From Moringa oleifera (taxonomy: Eukaryota > Streptophyta > Magnoliopsida > Brassicales > Moringaceae): DNA of 64,000 nucleotides. Below, one piece after another: positions 10,898-22,053 of the stretch. The stretch is from assembly GCA_021397835.1 (NCBI GenBank), contig JAJFZO010000229.1:5838501-5902500 (forward strand), written 5' to 3'. Positions within the stretch are counted from its first letter, which is position 1; each line of letters begins with the position of its first letter. Both the position numbers and the translations under genes were made by a program. Below the pieces are notes generated by a model that worked only from the letters and a program-made list of their open reading frames with translations, was not told where the DNA came from and made no database searches.

Positions 10898-11899
10898 TGT
10901 TACACCATTTGTTGCGGGATCAGCGCAACCCTAGTGTGATGGTGCTAAGTGCGTCCACCTAGCCAGCCCAACTTTCTAACCCCACGCCAAGCGAAGCAGA
11001 AGAGACAATAATGCAAAAGCCAAGTAAGGAGACAGTATTATGAGAACTCTTTCTCAACCTTTATTGACAATAAAGGAACTCTTTACAAAAGAAGGATCTC
11101 TCCCTAAGAGTACCCAAAGCCTCTAGCTACCCACACACTTGAGTTTGTATTACTCGATGTGTTTACAACTGATTAGTTGAGGAGTGTCCTACTCAAACAC
11201 TCTCTCTTGGTTATCCCATGTTTTTCGGATAGGCCACCCAATCTTGATCACGAATCTTTTATCCCATTGAGGCTTATCTTCAAAGTTTAGATAGCATCAT
11301 TCTCCTGCAGGGACTCTCCTTTAGTCAAGGATCTCATCTCCTTTGAAGTCTTCTCTAAGTCTTCTTATCCGCTTTCGATCGGTTTGGATAGGCTTGAGGA
11401 GGTGGTTTTTATTCAGGACTCTTTTCGAGCCTTGTCTCCCTTGGCTTTCGGGATAGACATCTCTTTCTTATCCTTCTATCGCCTTGATCCTCCTCTAGCC
11501 GATAGCCATATCCTTTCTTTGTGGAATATCTTTGCTTGCTGGACTTTCCATCCATGCCAAGCTGGGTTCCAGGATTCTGCCTTGTGTTCCCGTCACTGGA
11601 CATATTCGCACCACCGTGTGCTGGTGCTTGCTTGAGGCATCTCTGCCACTTTTCCCCTTAAGCGGGCTCATGGGTCTGTTTGTGTCCTTCATCCCTCACT
11701 CCACAATGCTCCCAACTCACCAGCGAATCTTGCCACTGTAAGTATGAAACTCGATTTCTCACCAAGTCTCCTGCATTCGTTTTCATGTCTAACTCATGCG
11801 TTTTTGCCTTGCTAGCGTGGTCCTCCACACTTGTAGGCCCGGGCATGGAGCAAGATTCGCCATGCCTACGCCTTGATACGCAGATTCAAGGGTCTAACA
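10898..11899 (-). repeat. 5' LTR of element A
   Basis: 1002 bp from TGTTACACCA to GGGTCTAACA on the plus strand. It should carry the element's Pol II promoter on the minus strand, but the ...CTAGTATAAAAAG TATA region clear in element E is truncated here (the ~25 bp before GTTGAGGAGTG are lost). Confidence 0.9.
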
Positions 11900-11916
11900 G
11901 TAGGCAACTATCCTAC
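11900..11916 (-). pseudogene. 18S rRNA stub with right TSD, copy 1
   Basis: GTAGG (target-site duplication) followed by CAACTATCCTAC, the 18S sequence expected on the far side of the insertion. It ends at ACCAT, where it fuses to an IGS monomer. The rest of the 18S 5' end, the ETS and the promoter of this unit are missing. Confidence 0.88.
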
Positions 11917-14900
11917 CATGTCGAGGGGCAGGGACGAGGGGCTGGCACGCGATGAGCGCCTGTGGCCTTGCTGGTGTGCCCACCGCTGCTGCATGCTGGG
12001 CAAGCAGCCCATGCAGTGCCTGCTGGGGGCTACTGAGGCATCCCTTCCATGACCAGGGTCCATGAGACGCGGCTCCCCTGGCTCGCTCACTGGGCAGTAA
12101 GTCAAGGGGCTGGGACAAGGGGGCTGGCTCGCGATGGGCGCCCGTGGGCTGGCTGGCGCGCCCGCAGTTGCCACACACTGGGCAAGCGGCCCATGCCATG
12201 CTTGCTAGGGGCTGCCAAGGCATGCCTCCTGTGCCCAGTTTCTGTGCGACGTGGCTCCCCTGGCTCGCTTGCTGGGCCATAAGTGGAGGGGCAGAGATGA
12301 GGGGGCTGGCTCGCGATTGGTGCCTGTGGCCTGGCTGCCACGCCCACAGCTGCCGCACATTGGGCAAGCAGCCCATGCCGTGCCTGCTGGGGGCGGCCAA
12401 GGCATGCCTCCTGTGCCCACTGTCTGTACGACGCGGCTCCCCTGGCTCACTCGCTGGGCACTTCGTCGAGGGTCGGGGACGAGGGGGCTGGCTCGTGATT
12501 GGCGCCAGTGGCCTGGCTGGCGTGCCCACCGCTGCCGCATGGTGGGCACCTGGCCTTTGCTGTGCCTGCTGGGGACTGCCAAGGCATGCCTCCCATGCCC
12601 AGGGTCCATGCGATGCAGCTCCCATGGCTTGCTCGCTGGGCACTACATCGATGGTCGGGGATGAGGGGGCTGGCTCACGATGGGCGCCACTGGCCTGGCT
12701 GGCGCGCCCACAGTTGCCGCACGCTGGGCTCTTGGCCCATGGCATTACTGCTGGGCATTGTCAAGGCATGCCTCCCAACAGTAATGGCATGCCTCCCATG
12801 CCCAGGGTCCATGCGATGCAACTCCCCTAGCTCGATCGCTGGGCACCATGGTGATGGGCAGGGACGAGGGGGCTGGCTTGCGATGGGCGCCTGTAGCCTG
12901 TCAGGCGCGTCCACAGCTGCCACACGCTGGGCAAGCAGACCATGCCGTTCCTGCAGGGGGCTGCTGAGGCATGCCTCCTGTAGCCAGTGTCCATGCGACA
13001 CGGCTCCCCTGGCTCGCTCGCTGGGCACCATGTTGAGGGGCAAGGACGAGGGGGCTGGCACGCGATGGGCGCCCGTGGCCTTGCTAGTGTGCCCACTGCT
13101 GCTGCACGCTGGACGAGCAGCCCGTGCCGCGCCTGCTTGGCTCTGCTGAGGCATGCTTCCCACGCCCAGGGTCCATGCAACGTGTCTCCCCTGGCTCGCT
13201 CGCTGGGCACCATGACGAGGGGCAGGGACGGTACTGGCACGCGATGGGCACCAGTGGCCTTGCTGGTGTGCCCACCGCTGCCGCACGCAAGGGAAGCAGC
13301 CCAAGCCATGCCTGCTGGGGGCTGCTGGGGCATGCCTCCCATGCTCAGGGTCCATGTGATGCGGCTCCCCTGGCCCGCTCGCTGGGAAGTAAGTGGAGGG
13401 GCAGGGACGGGGGGGCTGGCTTGCGATGGGCGTCCGTGGCCTGGCTGGCGTGCCCATAGCTGCCGCACGCTGGGCAAGCAGCCCATGCCATGCCTGCTGG
13501 GGGCTGCCAAGGCATGCCTACTGTGCCCAGTGTCCGTGCCACGCGGCTCCCCTGGCTCGCTCGCTGGGCACCATGTGTAGGGCCAGATACGAGGGGGCTG
13601 GCATGAGATGGGCGCCCGTGGCCTTGCTGGTGTGCCCACAACGGCCGCACGCTGGGCAAGCAGCCCATGCCATGCCTGCTGGGGGCTGCTGAGGCATGCT
13701 TCGTGTGCCCAGTGTCCATGCATCGCGTCTCCCATGGCTCGCTCGCTGGGCACTACGTCAACAGTCGGGGACAAGGGGGTTGGCTCGCGATGGGCACCAC
13801 TGGCCTGGCTGGCGCACCCACCGCTGCTGCACACTGGGCACTTGGCCCATGCCATGCCTGACTGGGGCTGCCAAGGCATGCCTCCCGTGCCCAGGGTCCA
13901 TGCGATGCGGCTCCCCTGGTTCGCACGCTGGGCATTGCGTCGAGAGACAAGGACGATGGGGCTAGCTCCCGTTCGGCGCCAGTGGCTTGGCTGGCGCGCT
14001 CACTGCTGCCGCACACTGGGCACTTGGCCCATACTATGCCTGCAGGGGGCTAAATACATGTGCCTCCCATGTGCAGGGCCCATGCGACACAGCTCCCCTG
14101 GCTCACTCGCTGGGCAGTAAGTTGAGGGGCAGGAACGAGGGGCCTCGCTCACGATGGGCGCCGGTTGCCTGGCTGGCATGCCAACTGCTGCCGTACGATG
14201 GGAAAGCAGCCCATGCCTTGCCTGGTAGGAGCTGCCGAGGCATGACTCTCATGCCAAGCTCCATGTGATGCAGCCTCCCTGCCTCACTTGCTGGGCAGTA
14301 AATGGAGGGGCAGAGAAGAGGGGGCTGGCTCGCAATGGGTGCCCGTAACCTTGCTGTTGCGCCCACAGCTGCCACAAGCTGGGCAAGCAGCACATTCCGT
14401 GCCTGCTGGGGGCTGCTGAGGCATGCTTCCCGTGCCCAGGGTCCATGAGACGCGGCTCCCATGCCTCGCTCGCCGGGCAGTAAATGAAGGGGAAGGGACA
14501 AGGGGGTTGGCACGCGACGGGTGCCCATAGCCTTGCTGGCACGCCCACAGCTGCCGCACACTGGGAAAGCAGCCCATGTCATGCCTGCTGGGGGCTGCCG
14601 AGGCATGACTCTCTTGCCCATGGTCCATGCGATGTGGCTCCCCTGGCTCGGTCACTGCATAGTAAGTCGAGGGGCAGGGACGAGGGGGCTGGCTCGCGAT
14701 GGGAGCCCGTGGCCTGGCTGGTGCGCCCACAGCATCTGCACGCTGGGCAAGCAGCCCATGCCGTCCCTACTAGGGCCAGCCTTGGTATGCCTCCTGTGCC
14801 CAGGGTCCATGCGGTACGGCACCCCTGGCTTGCTCGCTGGGCACTATGTCGAGGGGCAGGGACGAGGGGGTTGGCACGTGATGGGCACCCGTGGCCTTGC

Positions 14901-17900
14901 TGGTCTGCCCACTGATGCCGCACAGTGGGCAAGCAGCCCATGCTGTGCCTGCTGGGGGGTTGCCGAGGCATGCATCCTGTGTCTAGTGTCCTTGCAACGC
15001 GGCTCCCCTAGCTTGCCCGCTCGGCATTACGTCGAGGGTCGGGGACGAGGGGGCTGGCTCGCGATGGGCGCCACTAGACTGGCTGGTGCGCCCACAATTG
15101 CCGCACACTGGGCACTTGGCCCATGCGGCTCCTTCTGGGGGCTGCCGCCCTTCCGTGCCCAGAGTCAATGTGACGCGGCTCCCCTCACTCTCTGGGCACC
15201 ATGCCGAGGGGCAGGGACGCGGGGGCTGGCACATGATGGGCACCCATGGCCTTCCTGGTGTGCCCACCGATGCCACACAGTGGGCAAGCAACCCATGCGG
15301 CACCTTTTGGAGGCTTCTGAGGCATGCCTCCCGTGACCAGGGTCCGTGCGACGCGGCTCCCGTGGCTCACTCGCTGGGCAGTAAGTCCAGGGGCAGGGAC
15401 GAGGGGGCTGGCTCGTGATGGGCGTTCGTGGCCTGGCTGGCGCGCCCACCGCTGCCACACGCTGGGAAAGCAGCCCATGCCGTGCCTGCTGGGGGCTGCC
15501 GAGGCATGACTCTCATGCCCAAGGTCTGTGTGACGCGGCTCCTCTGGCTCACTCGTTAGGCAGTAACTGGAGGGGCTGGCTCGAGATGGGCACCTGTAGC
15601 CTGGCTGGCACGCCCACAGTTGCCGCACGCTGGGCAAGCAGCCCATGCCGTGCCTGCTAGGGACAGTCGAGGCATACCTCCTGTGCCCAGTGTCCATGCG
15701 ATGTGGCTCCCCTGGCTTGTTCGCTGGGCACTACGTCCACGGTCGGGGAGGAGGGGGCTAGCTCACGATGGGCGCCACTGGCCGGGCTGGCACGCCTACC
15801 GCCGCCGCACAGTGGGCCAACAGCCCATGTAGTGCTTGCTGGGGGCTGCTGAGGCATGGCTCCCGTGACCAGGGTCCATGCGACGAGGCTCCCCTGGCTC
15901 GCTCGCTCGGCAGTAAGTCGATGGGCAGGGACGAGGGGGCTAGCTCACGATGGGTGCCCGTGGCCTAGCTGGCGCGCCCACCTCTGCCTCACGTTGGGCT
16001 GGCGGCCCATACTGTGCCTGCTGGGGGCTGCCGAGTCATGCCTCCCATGCCCAGGGTCTATGCGATGTGGCTCCCCTGGCTCGCTCACCGGGCAGTAAGT
16101 TGAGGGGCAGGGACAAGGGGGCTGGCTTGCGATGGGCACCTGTAGCCTGGCTGGCACGCCCACAGCTGCCGCACGCTGGGCAAGCAGCCCATGCTGTGCC
16201 TGCTGGGGGCTGCTGAGGCATGCCACCTGTGCCCAGTGTCCGTGCGACATGGCTCCCCTGGCTTGCTTGCTGGGCACTACGTCGAGGGTCAGGGACGAGG
16301 GGGCTGGCTCAAGATGGGCGCCACTAGCCTGGCTGGCTCACCCACCGCTGCTGCACGGTGGGCAAGCAGCCCATGTTGTGCCTGCTGGGGGCTGCCAAGG
16401 CATGCCTCGCATGACCAGGGTCCGTACAGCGCGGCTCCCCTGGCTCGCTCGCTGGGCAGTAAGTTGAGGGGCAAGAAGAGGGGGCTGGCTCGCAATGGGT
16501 GCCCGTGGCCTGGCTGGCGCGCCCACTGCTGCCGTACGCTGGGCTAGCAGCCCATGCTGTGCCTGCTGGGGGCTGTCGAGTCATGCCTTCCATGCCCAGG
16601 GTCCGTGCGACATGGCTCCCCTGGCTCGCTCGCCAGGCAGTAAGTCGAGGGGCAGGGACAAGGGGGCTGGCTCTCGATGGGCTCCTGTAGCCTGGCGGGC
16701 ACGCCCACAGCTACCGTACGCTGGGCAAGCAACCCTTGCCGTGCCTGCTGGGGGCTGCTGAGGCACGCCTCCTGTGCCCAGTGTCCATGCGACTTGGCTC
16801 ACCGGCTTACTCGCTGGGCACTACGTCGAGGGTCAGGGACGAGGGGGCTGGCTCACGATGGGCGCAACTGGCCTGGCTGGCACACCGACCGCCGCCGCAC
16901 GGTCGGCAAGTAGCCCATGTGGTGCCTGCTGGGGGCTGCTGAGGCATGCCTCGCGTGGCCAGGGGCTGTACGATGCGGCTACCTTGGCTTGCTCACTGGG
17001 CGGTAAGTCGAGGGGCAGGGATGAGGGGGCTGACTAGCGATGGGTGCCCGTGGCCTAGCTGGCGCGCCCACCGCGGCCGCTTGCGGGGCTAGCGGCCCAT
17101 GCCGTGCCTGCTAGGGGCTGTCGAGTCATGCCAGCCATGCCAAGGGTCCGTGCGACGTGGCTCCCCAGACTCGTTCGCCGGGCAGTAAGTCGAGGTTCAG
17201 GGACGAGGGGCCTAGCTCGTGATGGGCACCGGTAGCCTAGCTGGCATGCCCACAGCTACCGAACGCTGGGCAAGCAGCCCATGCCGTGCCTGCTAGGGGC
17301 TGTTGAGGCATGCCTGCTAGGGGCTACTGGGGCATGCCTCCTATTCCCAGTGTCCGTGCGACATGGCTCCCCTGGCTTGCTTGCTGGGCACTACGTCGAG
17401 GGTCAGGGACAAGGGGCTGGCTCACGATTGGCGCCACTGGCCTGGCTGGCTCACCCACCGCTGCCGCACGTTGGGCAAGCAGCCCATGTGGTGCTTGCTG
17501 GGGGCTGCCGAGGCATGCCTCGCATGACCGGGGTCTGTACAACGCGGCTCCCCTGGCTCGCTCACAGGGCAATAAGTCGAGGGGCAGGGACGAGGGGCCT
17601 TGCTCGCGATGGGTGCCCGTGGCCTGGCTGGGGTGCCCACTGCTGCCGCACGCTGGGCTAGTGGCCCATGCCATGCCTGCTGGGGGCTGCTGAGCCATGC
17701 CTCCCATGCCCAGGGTTCGTGCGACATGGCTCCCCTGGCTCGTTCACCGGGCAGTAAGTCGAAGGGCAAGGACGAGGGGGCTAGCTCGCGATGGGCACCT
17801 GTAGCCTGGCTGGAACGCTCACATCTGCCGCACGCTGGGCTAGCGGCCCATGCCGTGCCTGCTGGGGGCTGCTGAGTCATGCCTCCTGTGCCCAGGGTGC

Positions 17901-18480
17901 GACATGGCTCCCCTAGCTCATTTGCCGGGCAGTAAGTTCAGGGGCACAGACGAGGGGGCTGGCTCGTAATGGGCGCGTGTAGCCTGGCTGGCACGCCCAT
18001 CGCTGTCGCACGCTGGGCAAGCAGCCCTTGCCGTGCCTGCTGGGGGTTGCTGAGGCATGCCTCCTGTGCCCAAAGTGTCCATGCGACGTGGCTCCCTGGC
18101 TTGCTCGCTGGGCACTATGTCAAGGGTCAGGGACGAGGGGGCTGGCTCACGATGGGCGCGATTGGCCTGGCTGGCACACCCACCGCTGCCGCACGGTGGG
18201 CAAGCAGCCCATGTGGTGCTTGCTGGGGACTGCCGAGGCATGCTCGCGTGGGCAGGGTATGTATGATGCAGCTCCCCTGGCTTGCTCACTGGGCAATAAG
18301 TCGAGGGGCAGGTACGAGGGGGCTGGCTGGCGATGGGCGCCCGTGGCCTGGCTAGCGCGCCCACCGCTGCCGCATGCTGGGCTAGTAGTCCATGCCGTGC
18401 CTGCTGGGCACTGCCAAGACATGCCTCCCGTGCCCAGTGTCTGTGTGACATGACTCCCCTGGCTTTCTCACTGAGCAGTA
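11917..18480. repeat. IGS satellite array b (~36 monomers of ~181 bp)
   Basis: Uninterrupted head-to-tail GC-rich repeats. Successive CTGGGCA landmarks lie about 180-185 bp apart, for example 13382, 13562, 13743, 13928, 14108 and 14290. Monomers differ mainly just after this landmark (CACCATGTCGAGG, CACTACGTCGAGGGTC or CAGTAAGTCGAGG). The same repeat flanks every rDNA 3' spacer here, which identifies it as IGS subrepeat. Long open frames on both strands, up to about 350 codons, arise because the period is near 60 codons and stops are rare; they have no protein-family signature. Confidence 0.93.
15725..18470. repeat. Trimeric higher-order repeat within IGS array b
   Basis: The monomer type TGGGCACTACGTCGAGGGTC recurs at 15725, 16271, 16815, 17385 and 18109 (spacings 546, 544, 570 and 724). 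Each is followed by two GCAGTAAGT-type monomers. The second of these carries CACCTGTAGCCTGGCTGGCACG, the first GCCCGTGGCCT. The 570 block contains a ~26-bp local duplication at about 17293-17336. The 724 block contains one extra monomer near 17930. Confidence 0.8.
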
Positions 18481-18695
18481 CTTTACCGTGGGACAACATT
18501 AAGGGACAAGTTTCTGTTTGATCTATATATTTTTTATTGGAGTAACACTTGGTTCCCCAATACTTTCGAATATGTTTCCAAGTGTTTTTCCCTTGTGTGT
18601 CTCGTTCTTCACAAGCCCAAAGGACTTGCTTCTTTCTCCAGGTCATTATCTTGAGGGACAATTTCAGACCTCGGGGCATCGATTGCCGAAAAGAG
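18481..18695 (-). other. rDNA 3' spacer, copy 2
   Basis: Single-copy spacer between the IGS array and the 26S 3' end: ACTTTACCG...GGGACA...TATATATTTTTTATTGGAGTAACACTTGG...CCAAAGGACTTGC...CGGGGCATCGATTGCCGAAAAG. Strongly conserved with 26668-26912 and 55279-55534. It would hold the 26S 3'-end processing and Pol I termination signals, which I cannot pinpoint. Confidence 0.8.
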
Positions 18696-19707
18696 AGGGA
18701 TGAATCGAAGCGACAAAGGGCTGAATCTTACTGGATCGTGGCAGCAAGGCCACTCTGCCACTTATGATACCCCATCGTGTATTTAAGTCGTCTGTAAATG
18801 ATTCTACTAGTCGCTCAGTAGGAATCACACTTCAAGGCAACCCATGAGGCTCCTTCACCCCACGGGCTTGGCCAATGACAAGTGCCTTTGGGGGCCGGGT
18901 GGCCCCTACTGTAGGTCGACAATCAGGCGACGGGCGCTTGCATCGCTTCTAGCCCAGATTTTGACTTAAAGGCATTCAGTCATAATCCAATGCACGGTAG
19001 CTTCGCCCCACTAGCTTTTCAACCAAGCACAATGACCAATTGTGCGAATCAATGGTTCCTCTCGTACTAGGTTGAATTACTATCATGACGCGGGCATCAG
19101 TAGGGTAAAACTAACCTGTCTCATGATGGTCTGAACCCAGCTCACGTTCCTTATTGGTGGGTGAACAATCCAACACTTAGTGAATTCTACTTCATAATGA
19201 TAGGAAGAGACGACATCAAAGGATTAAAAAGCCACGTCGCTATGAATGCTTGGTTGCTAGAAGCCAGTTATCCCTGTGGTAACTTTTCTAACACCTCTAG
19301 CTTCAAATTCTGAAGGTCTAAAGGATTGATAGGCCACACTTTCACCATTCGTATTCGTACTGGAAACCAGAATCAAACGAGCTTTTACCTTTTTATTCCA
19401 CACGAGATTTCTGCTCTTGTTGAGCTCATCTTAGGACACCTGCGTTATCTTTTAACAGATGTGCTACCCTGGCCAAACTCCCCACTTGACAATGTCTTCC
19501 ACCCGGATCGACGAGCCGAAGCGACCTTGGGTCTAAAAAATGGGGGGACAGCCTGCCTCCGATTCATGAAATAAATAAAATAACGTTAAAAGTAGTGGTA
19601 TTTTACTTTCGCCGTTTTCGACTCCCACTTGTCCTACACCTCTCAAGTCATTTCACAAAGTCGGACCAAAGTCAAGCTCAACAGGTCTTCTTTCCCCGCT
19701 GATTCTG

Positions 19708-19746
<39 letters not shown>

Positions 19747-19786
19747 AATAGGGATAGTGTGAATCTCATTAATCCATTCATGTGCA

Positions 19787-19841
<55 letters not shown>

Positions 19842-20431
19842 CCCATTTACCCGTGCTTGGTTGAATTTCTTCACTTTGACATTCAGAGCACTGGGTAGAA
19901 ATTACATTGCGTGAGCATCTGCAGGGACCATTGCAATGCTTTGTTTTAATTAAAAAATTGGATTCCCTTTGTCTGTACCAGTTCTGAGTTGATTGTTCGG
20001 CACCCAAGGAAGGCCTCTGAAGGAACCGTTCCTAGTCCATCCCTAACCGACATGCGGCGACCCGCTCTCACCGCAGCAGCAGCTCGAGCAATCTGCCGAC
20101 AGTTGACGGGTTCGAAGTTGGGACCCCTGTGCCCAACCCTCATAGCCAATTCTTTTCCCGAGGTTACGGATCCATTTTGTCAACTTCTCTTGCCTACATT
20201 GTTCCATCAACTAGAGGCTGTTCACCTTGGAGACCTGATGCGGTTATGAGTACAATCGGACATGGGAGGCACTCAGTCCTCCAGATTTTCAAGGGCTATT
20301 AGGGGCGTACCGAACACTACGCGACGTGCAGTGCTCTTCCAGCCGCTGGACCCTACCTCTAGCTGAGCCATTTCTAGGGTGGGCAGGCTATTAAACAGAA
20401 AAGATAACTCTTTTTGGGGCCTCCATTGACA

Positions 20432-20434
20432 TCT
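20432..20434. repeat. CACTA target-site duplication TCT, left
   Basis: Three-bp duplication; its partner is at 21597-21599. Removing the element and one TCT restores the 26S order seen at 38177-38200 without a gap. Confidence 0.9.
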
Positions 20435-21596
20435 CACTACAACAAAATAACCTTTTATTCACAGCTTTAAATAACTTTTGTTCACAGTTCTAAAACTGTG
20501 GACTATTTCAATGTGAATAAAAGTCAGTTAGAATAGTTCACAGTTCTAAAACTGTGAATAAAACATACTTTAGTTCACAGTTCATTAATGTTTTATTCAC
20601 AGTTCTAAAACTGTGAATAAAACTAACTTTAGTTCACAGTTCATTAATGATCTATTCACAGTTCTAGAACTGTGAATAAAACAACTTTAGTTCACAGTTC
20701 ATTAATGTTTTATTCACAGTTCTAGAGGTGTGAATAAAATTCTATTAGTTCACTATTCATTAAAGTTTTATTCACCTAGATCTAGAACCCTTTACCTAGA
20801 TGTGAAACTCCCAGCTCAGATCTGGAACCCCTCACTCAGGAACTCCCATCTCAGATTTGGGACCCTATACATCTAAATCTAGGACCTTAATAAACATTTC
20901 GGACCCTATAACAAATCTAAAATTTCAATGAAAGTAAAACCATGCACATATCTAGAATCCTAATGAAAGGAGAACCACATCTAGATTTGAGCTTAAAACT
21001 AATGAAACTAAAAGTAAAAAATCAAAGAACAATAATTTTTAAATTTTAACAAAGAAGATAAGCACATAATTTTGGGAGAAATGATTAAACTTACCAAGAA
21101 AAAGAGATAAGATTCAAGCTGCCAGCTGTGGAATCCAAAAGCAAGCAGAACCACGCACACTCTTAATCCCTTCATTGCAAACAGTTAGGCCGATCGAAAT
21201 CTAGTTTGCATATCTAAAACTCGGAGAGGCTCTCCTCATAGTATGCACTTCATACCTAATATTTACCACCTGAAGAATCAATGAAGTTTATCCTGAGCAA
21301 TTGGAGTAAAAGAATGAATGAAGTTTATCGATCTTTCTGGAGAAGATGTAGGACTTTTATTCACAGTTGTAGCCATAACTGTGAATAAAGACTTTTATTC
21401 ACCGTTATGACTACAACTGTGAATAAAAGTTTTGAATTCTTTTGAACTTTTATTCACAGTTATGGTAAAACTGTGAATAAAAGATAACTTTTGTTCACAG
21501 TTATAAACATAGCTGTGAACAAAAATGTCTTTATTCACAGTTGTTATTAAAACTGTTAACTATTTAGTGTAAACTAATCCCATTTTTGTTATAGTG
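20435..21596. mobile_element. Non-autonomous CACTA (En/Spm-type) transposon in 26S
   Basis: 1162 bp with ends CACTACAACAAAAT and, on the other strand, CACTATAACAAAAA: a ~13-bp terminal inverted repeat with one main mismatch. A 3-bp TCT duplication flanks it. The outer ~350 bp on the left and ~230 bp on the right are packed with short inverted motifs of the form TTTATTCACAGTT and AACTGTGAATAAA, as expected for subterminal transposase-binding repeats. The AT-rich interior (about 20800-21340) has no transposase-like frame, so movement would need a transposase supplied in trans. Confidence 0.92.
20445..20780. repeat. Left subterminal repeats of the CACTA element
   Basis: Tandem ~60-bp modules alternating TTCACAGTTCATTAATG with TTATTCACAGTTCTAAAACTGTGAATAAAA. 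Each contains a short palindrome. The matching right-side set lies at about 21355-21550. Confidence 0.85.
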
Positions 21597-21881
21597 TCTC
21601 TATACTCCCTAATGTTATCATCAGCCGCCACATCCCGGTTTTAAAATTTTAATCGGATCCCCTTTCGAAGCTCGCGCTGAGACGCTATCCGATGGGCTTC
21701 CCTCGCCTTTTAGGATCGACTAACCCATGTGCAAGTGTCGTTCACATGGAACCTTTCCCCTTTTCGGCCTTCAAAGTTCTCATTTGAATATTTGTACTAC
21801 CACCAAGATCTGCATTGATGGTCGCTACTCCTGGGCTCGCGCCTCGAGTTTTGCGATGACCACCGTGCCCTCCTACTCATT

Positions 21882-22053
21882 CCAATTACCAGACTCGAAC
21901 AGCCCGTTATTGTTATTTATTGTCATTACCTCCCTGTGTCAAGATTGGGTAATTTGCACGCCTGCTGCCTTCCTTGGATGTGGTAGCCATTTTTCAGGCT
22001 CCCTCTCCGGAATCGAACCCTAATTCTCCGTCACCCATCACCACCATAGTAGT
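21882..22053 (-). pseudogene. 18S rRNA internal fragment, copy 2
   Basis: Begins CCAATTACCAGACTCG just after the 26S/18S junction and runs to the solo LTR, ending GTAGT (22049-22053), the target-site duplication. It matches copy 3 18S at about 32127-32299. Confidence 0.9.

Larger units (their letters stand above)
5352..11899 (-). mobile_element. Full-length chromodomain Ty3/gypsy LTR retrotransposon (element A) in 18S
   Basis: 6548 bp. It has two ~1-kb LTRs, a 12-nt primer site complementary to plant initiator-Met tRNA, and a polypurine tract. Domains follow the order gag, protease, reverse transcriptase, RNase H, integrase, chromodomain on the minus strand. That order and the C-terminal chromodomain identify a chromovirus. 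The LWQF-type chromodomain of the related copy at 63306-63464 suggests a group like Galadriel/Tekay/Reina, but a tree is needed. GTAGG duplications flank it. It lies in the same orientation as the rRNA gene. Frameshifts and stops interrupt all coding regions, so it cannot be autonomous now. Confidence 0.93.
18696..21881 (-). rRNA. 26S rRNA, copy 2, 3' two-thirds, split by a CACTA element
   Basis: Reverse-strand 26S from the 3' end (GGGATGAATCGAAGCGAC) to about 21881, in two parts around the transposon at 20435-21596. About 2.0 kb of 26S remains. The sarcin-ricin loop complement CCTCTCGTACT is intact at 19058-19068, unlike in copies 3 and 6. The gene's 5' ~1.4 kb, both ITS, 5.8S and the 18S 3' half are deleted: sequence passes straight into 18S across TACTCATT. 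Confidence 0.9.

Noticed and set aside
5352..11899. R1/R2-type rDNA-specific non-LTR element
   Set aside because: The element has LTRs, a tRNA primer site, a polypurine tract, integrase and a 5-bp duplication, and lies in 18S. R1 and R2 insert in 28S and lack these features.
13020..13060. G-quadruplex in each satellite monomer
   Set aside because: The GAGGGGCAGGGACGAGGGGG segment has three close G-runs; the fourth is more than 10 bases away, so it does not meet the usual short-loop rule.
12827..13879. A 350-codon minus-strand open frame and many similar frames in the IGS arrays, read as a repeat protein
   Set aside because: Frames of similar length exist on both strands and in several phases. 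The repeat is ~180 bp (about 60 codons), GC-rich and poor in stops. Residue composition is Ala/Gly/Pro/Arg/Trp-rich with no domain. The sequence is IGS subrepeat next to rRNA genes.
11917..18480. CRISPR-like array
   Set aside because: There are no short repeats separated by unique spacers; the whole 180-bp unit repeats, and the context is plant rDNA.
20800..21340. Transposase gene in the CACTA element
   Set aside because: The interior is AT-rich, with no frame of useful length and no motif; the element is too short for an autonomous copy.
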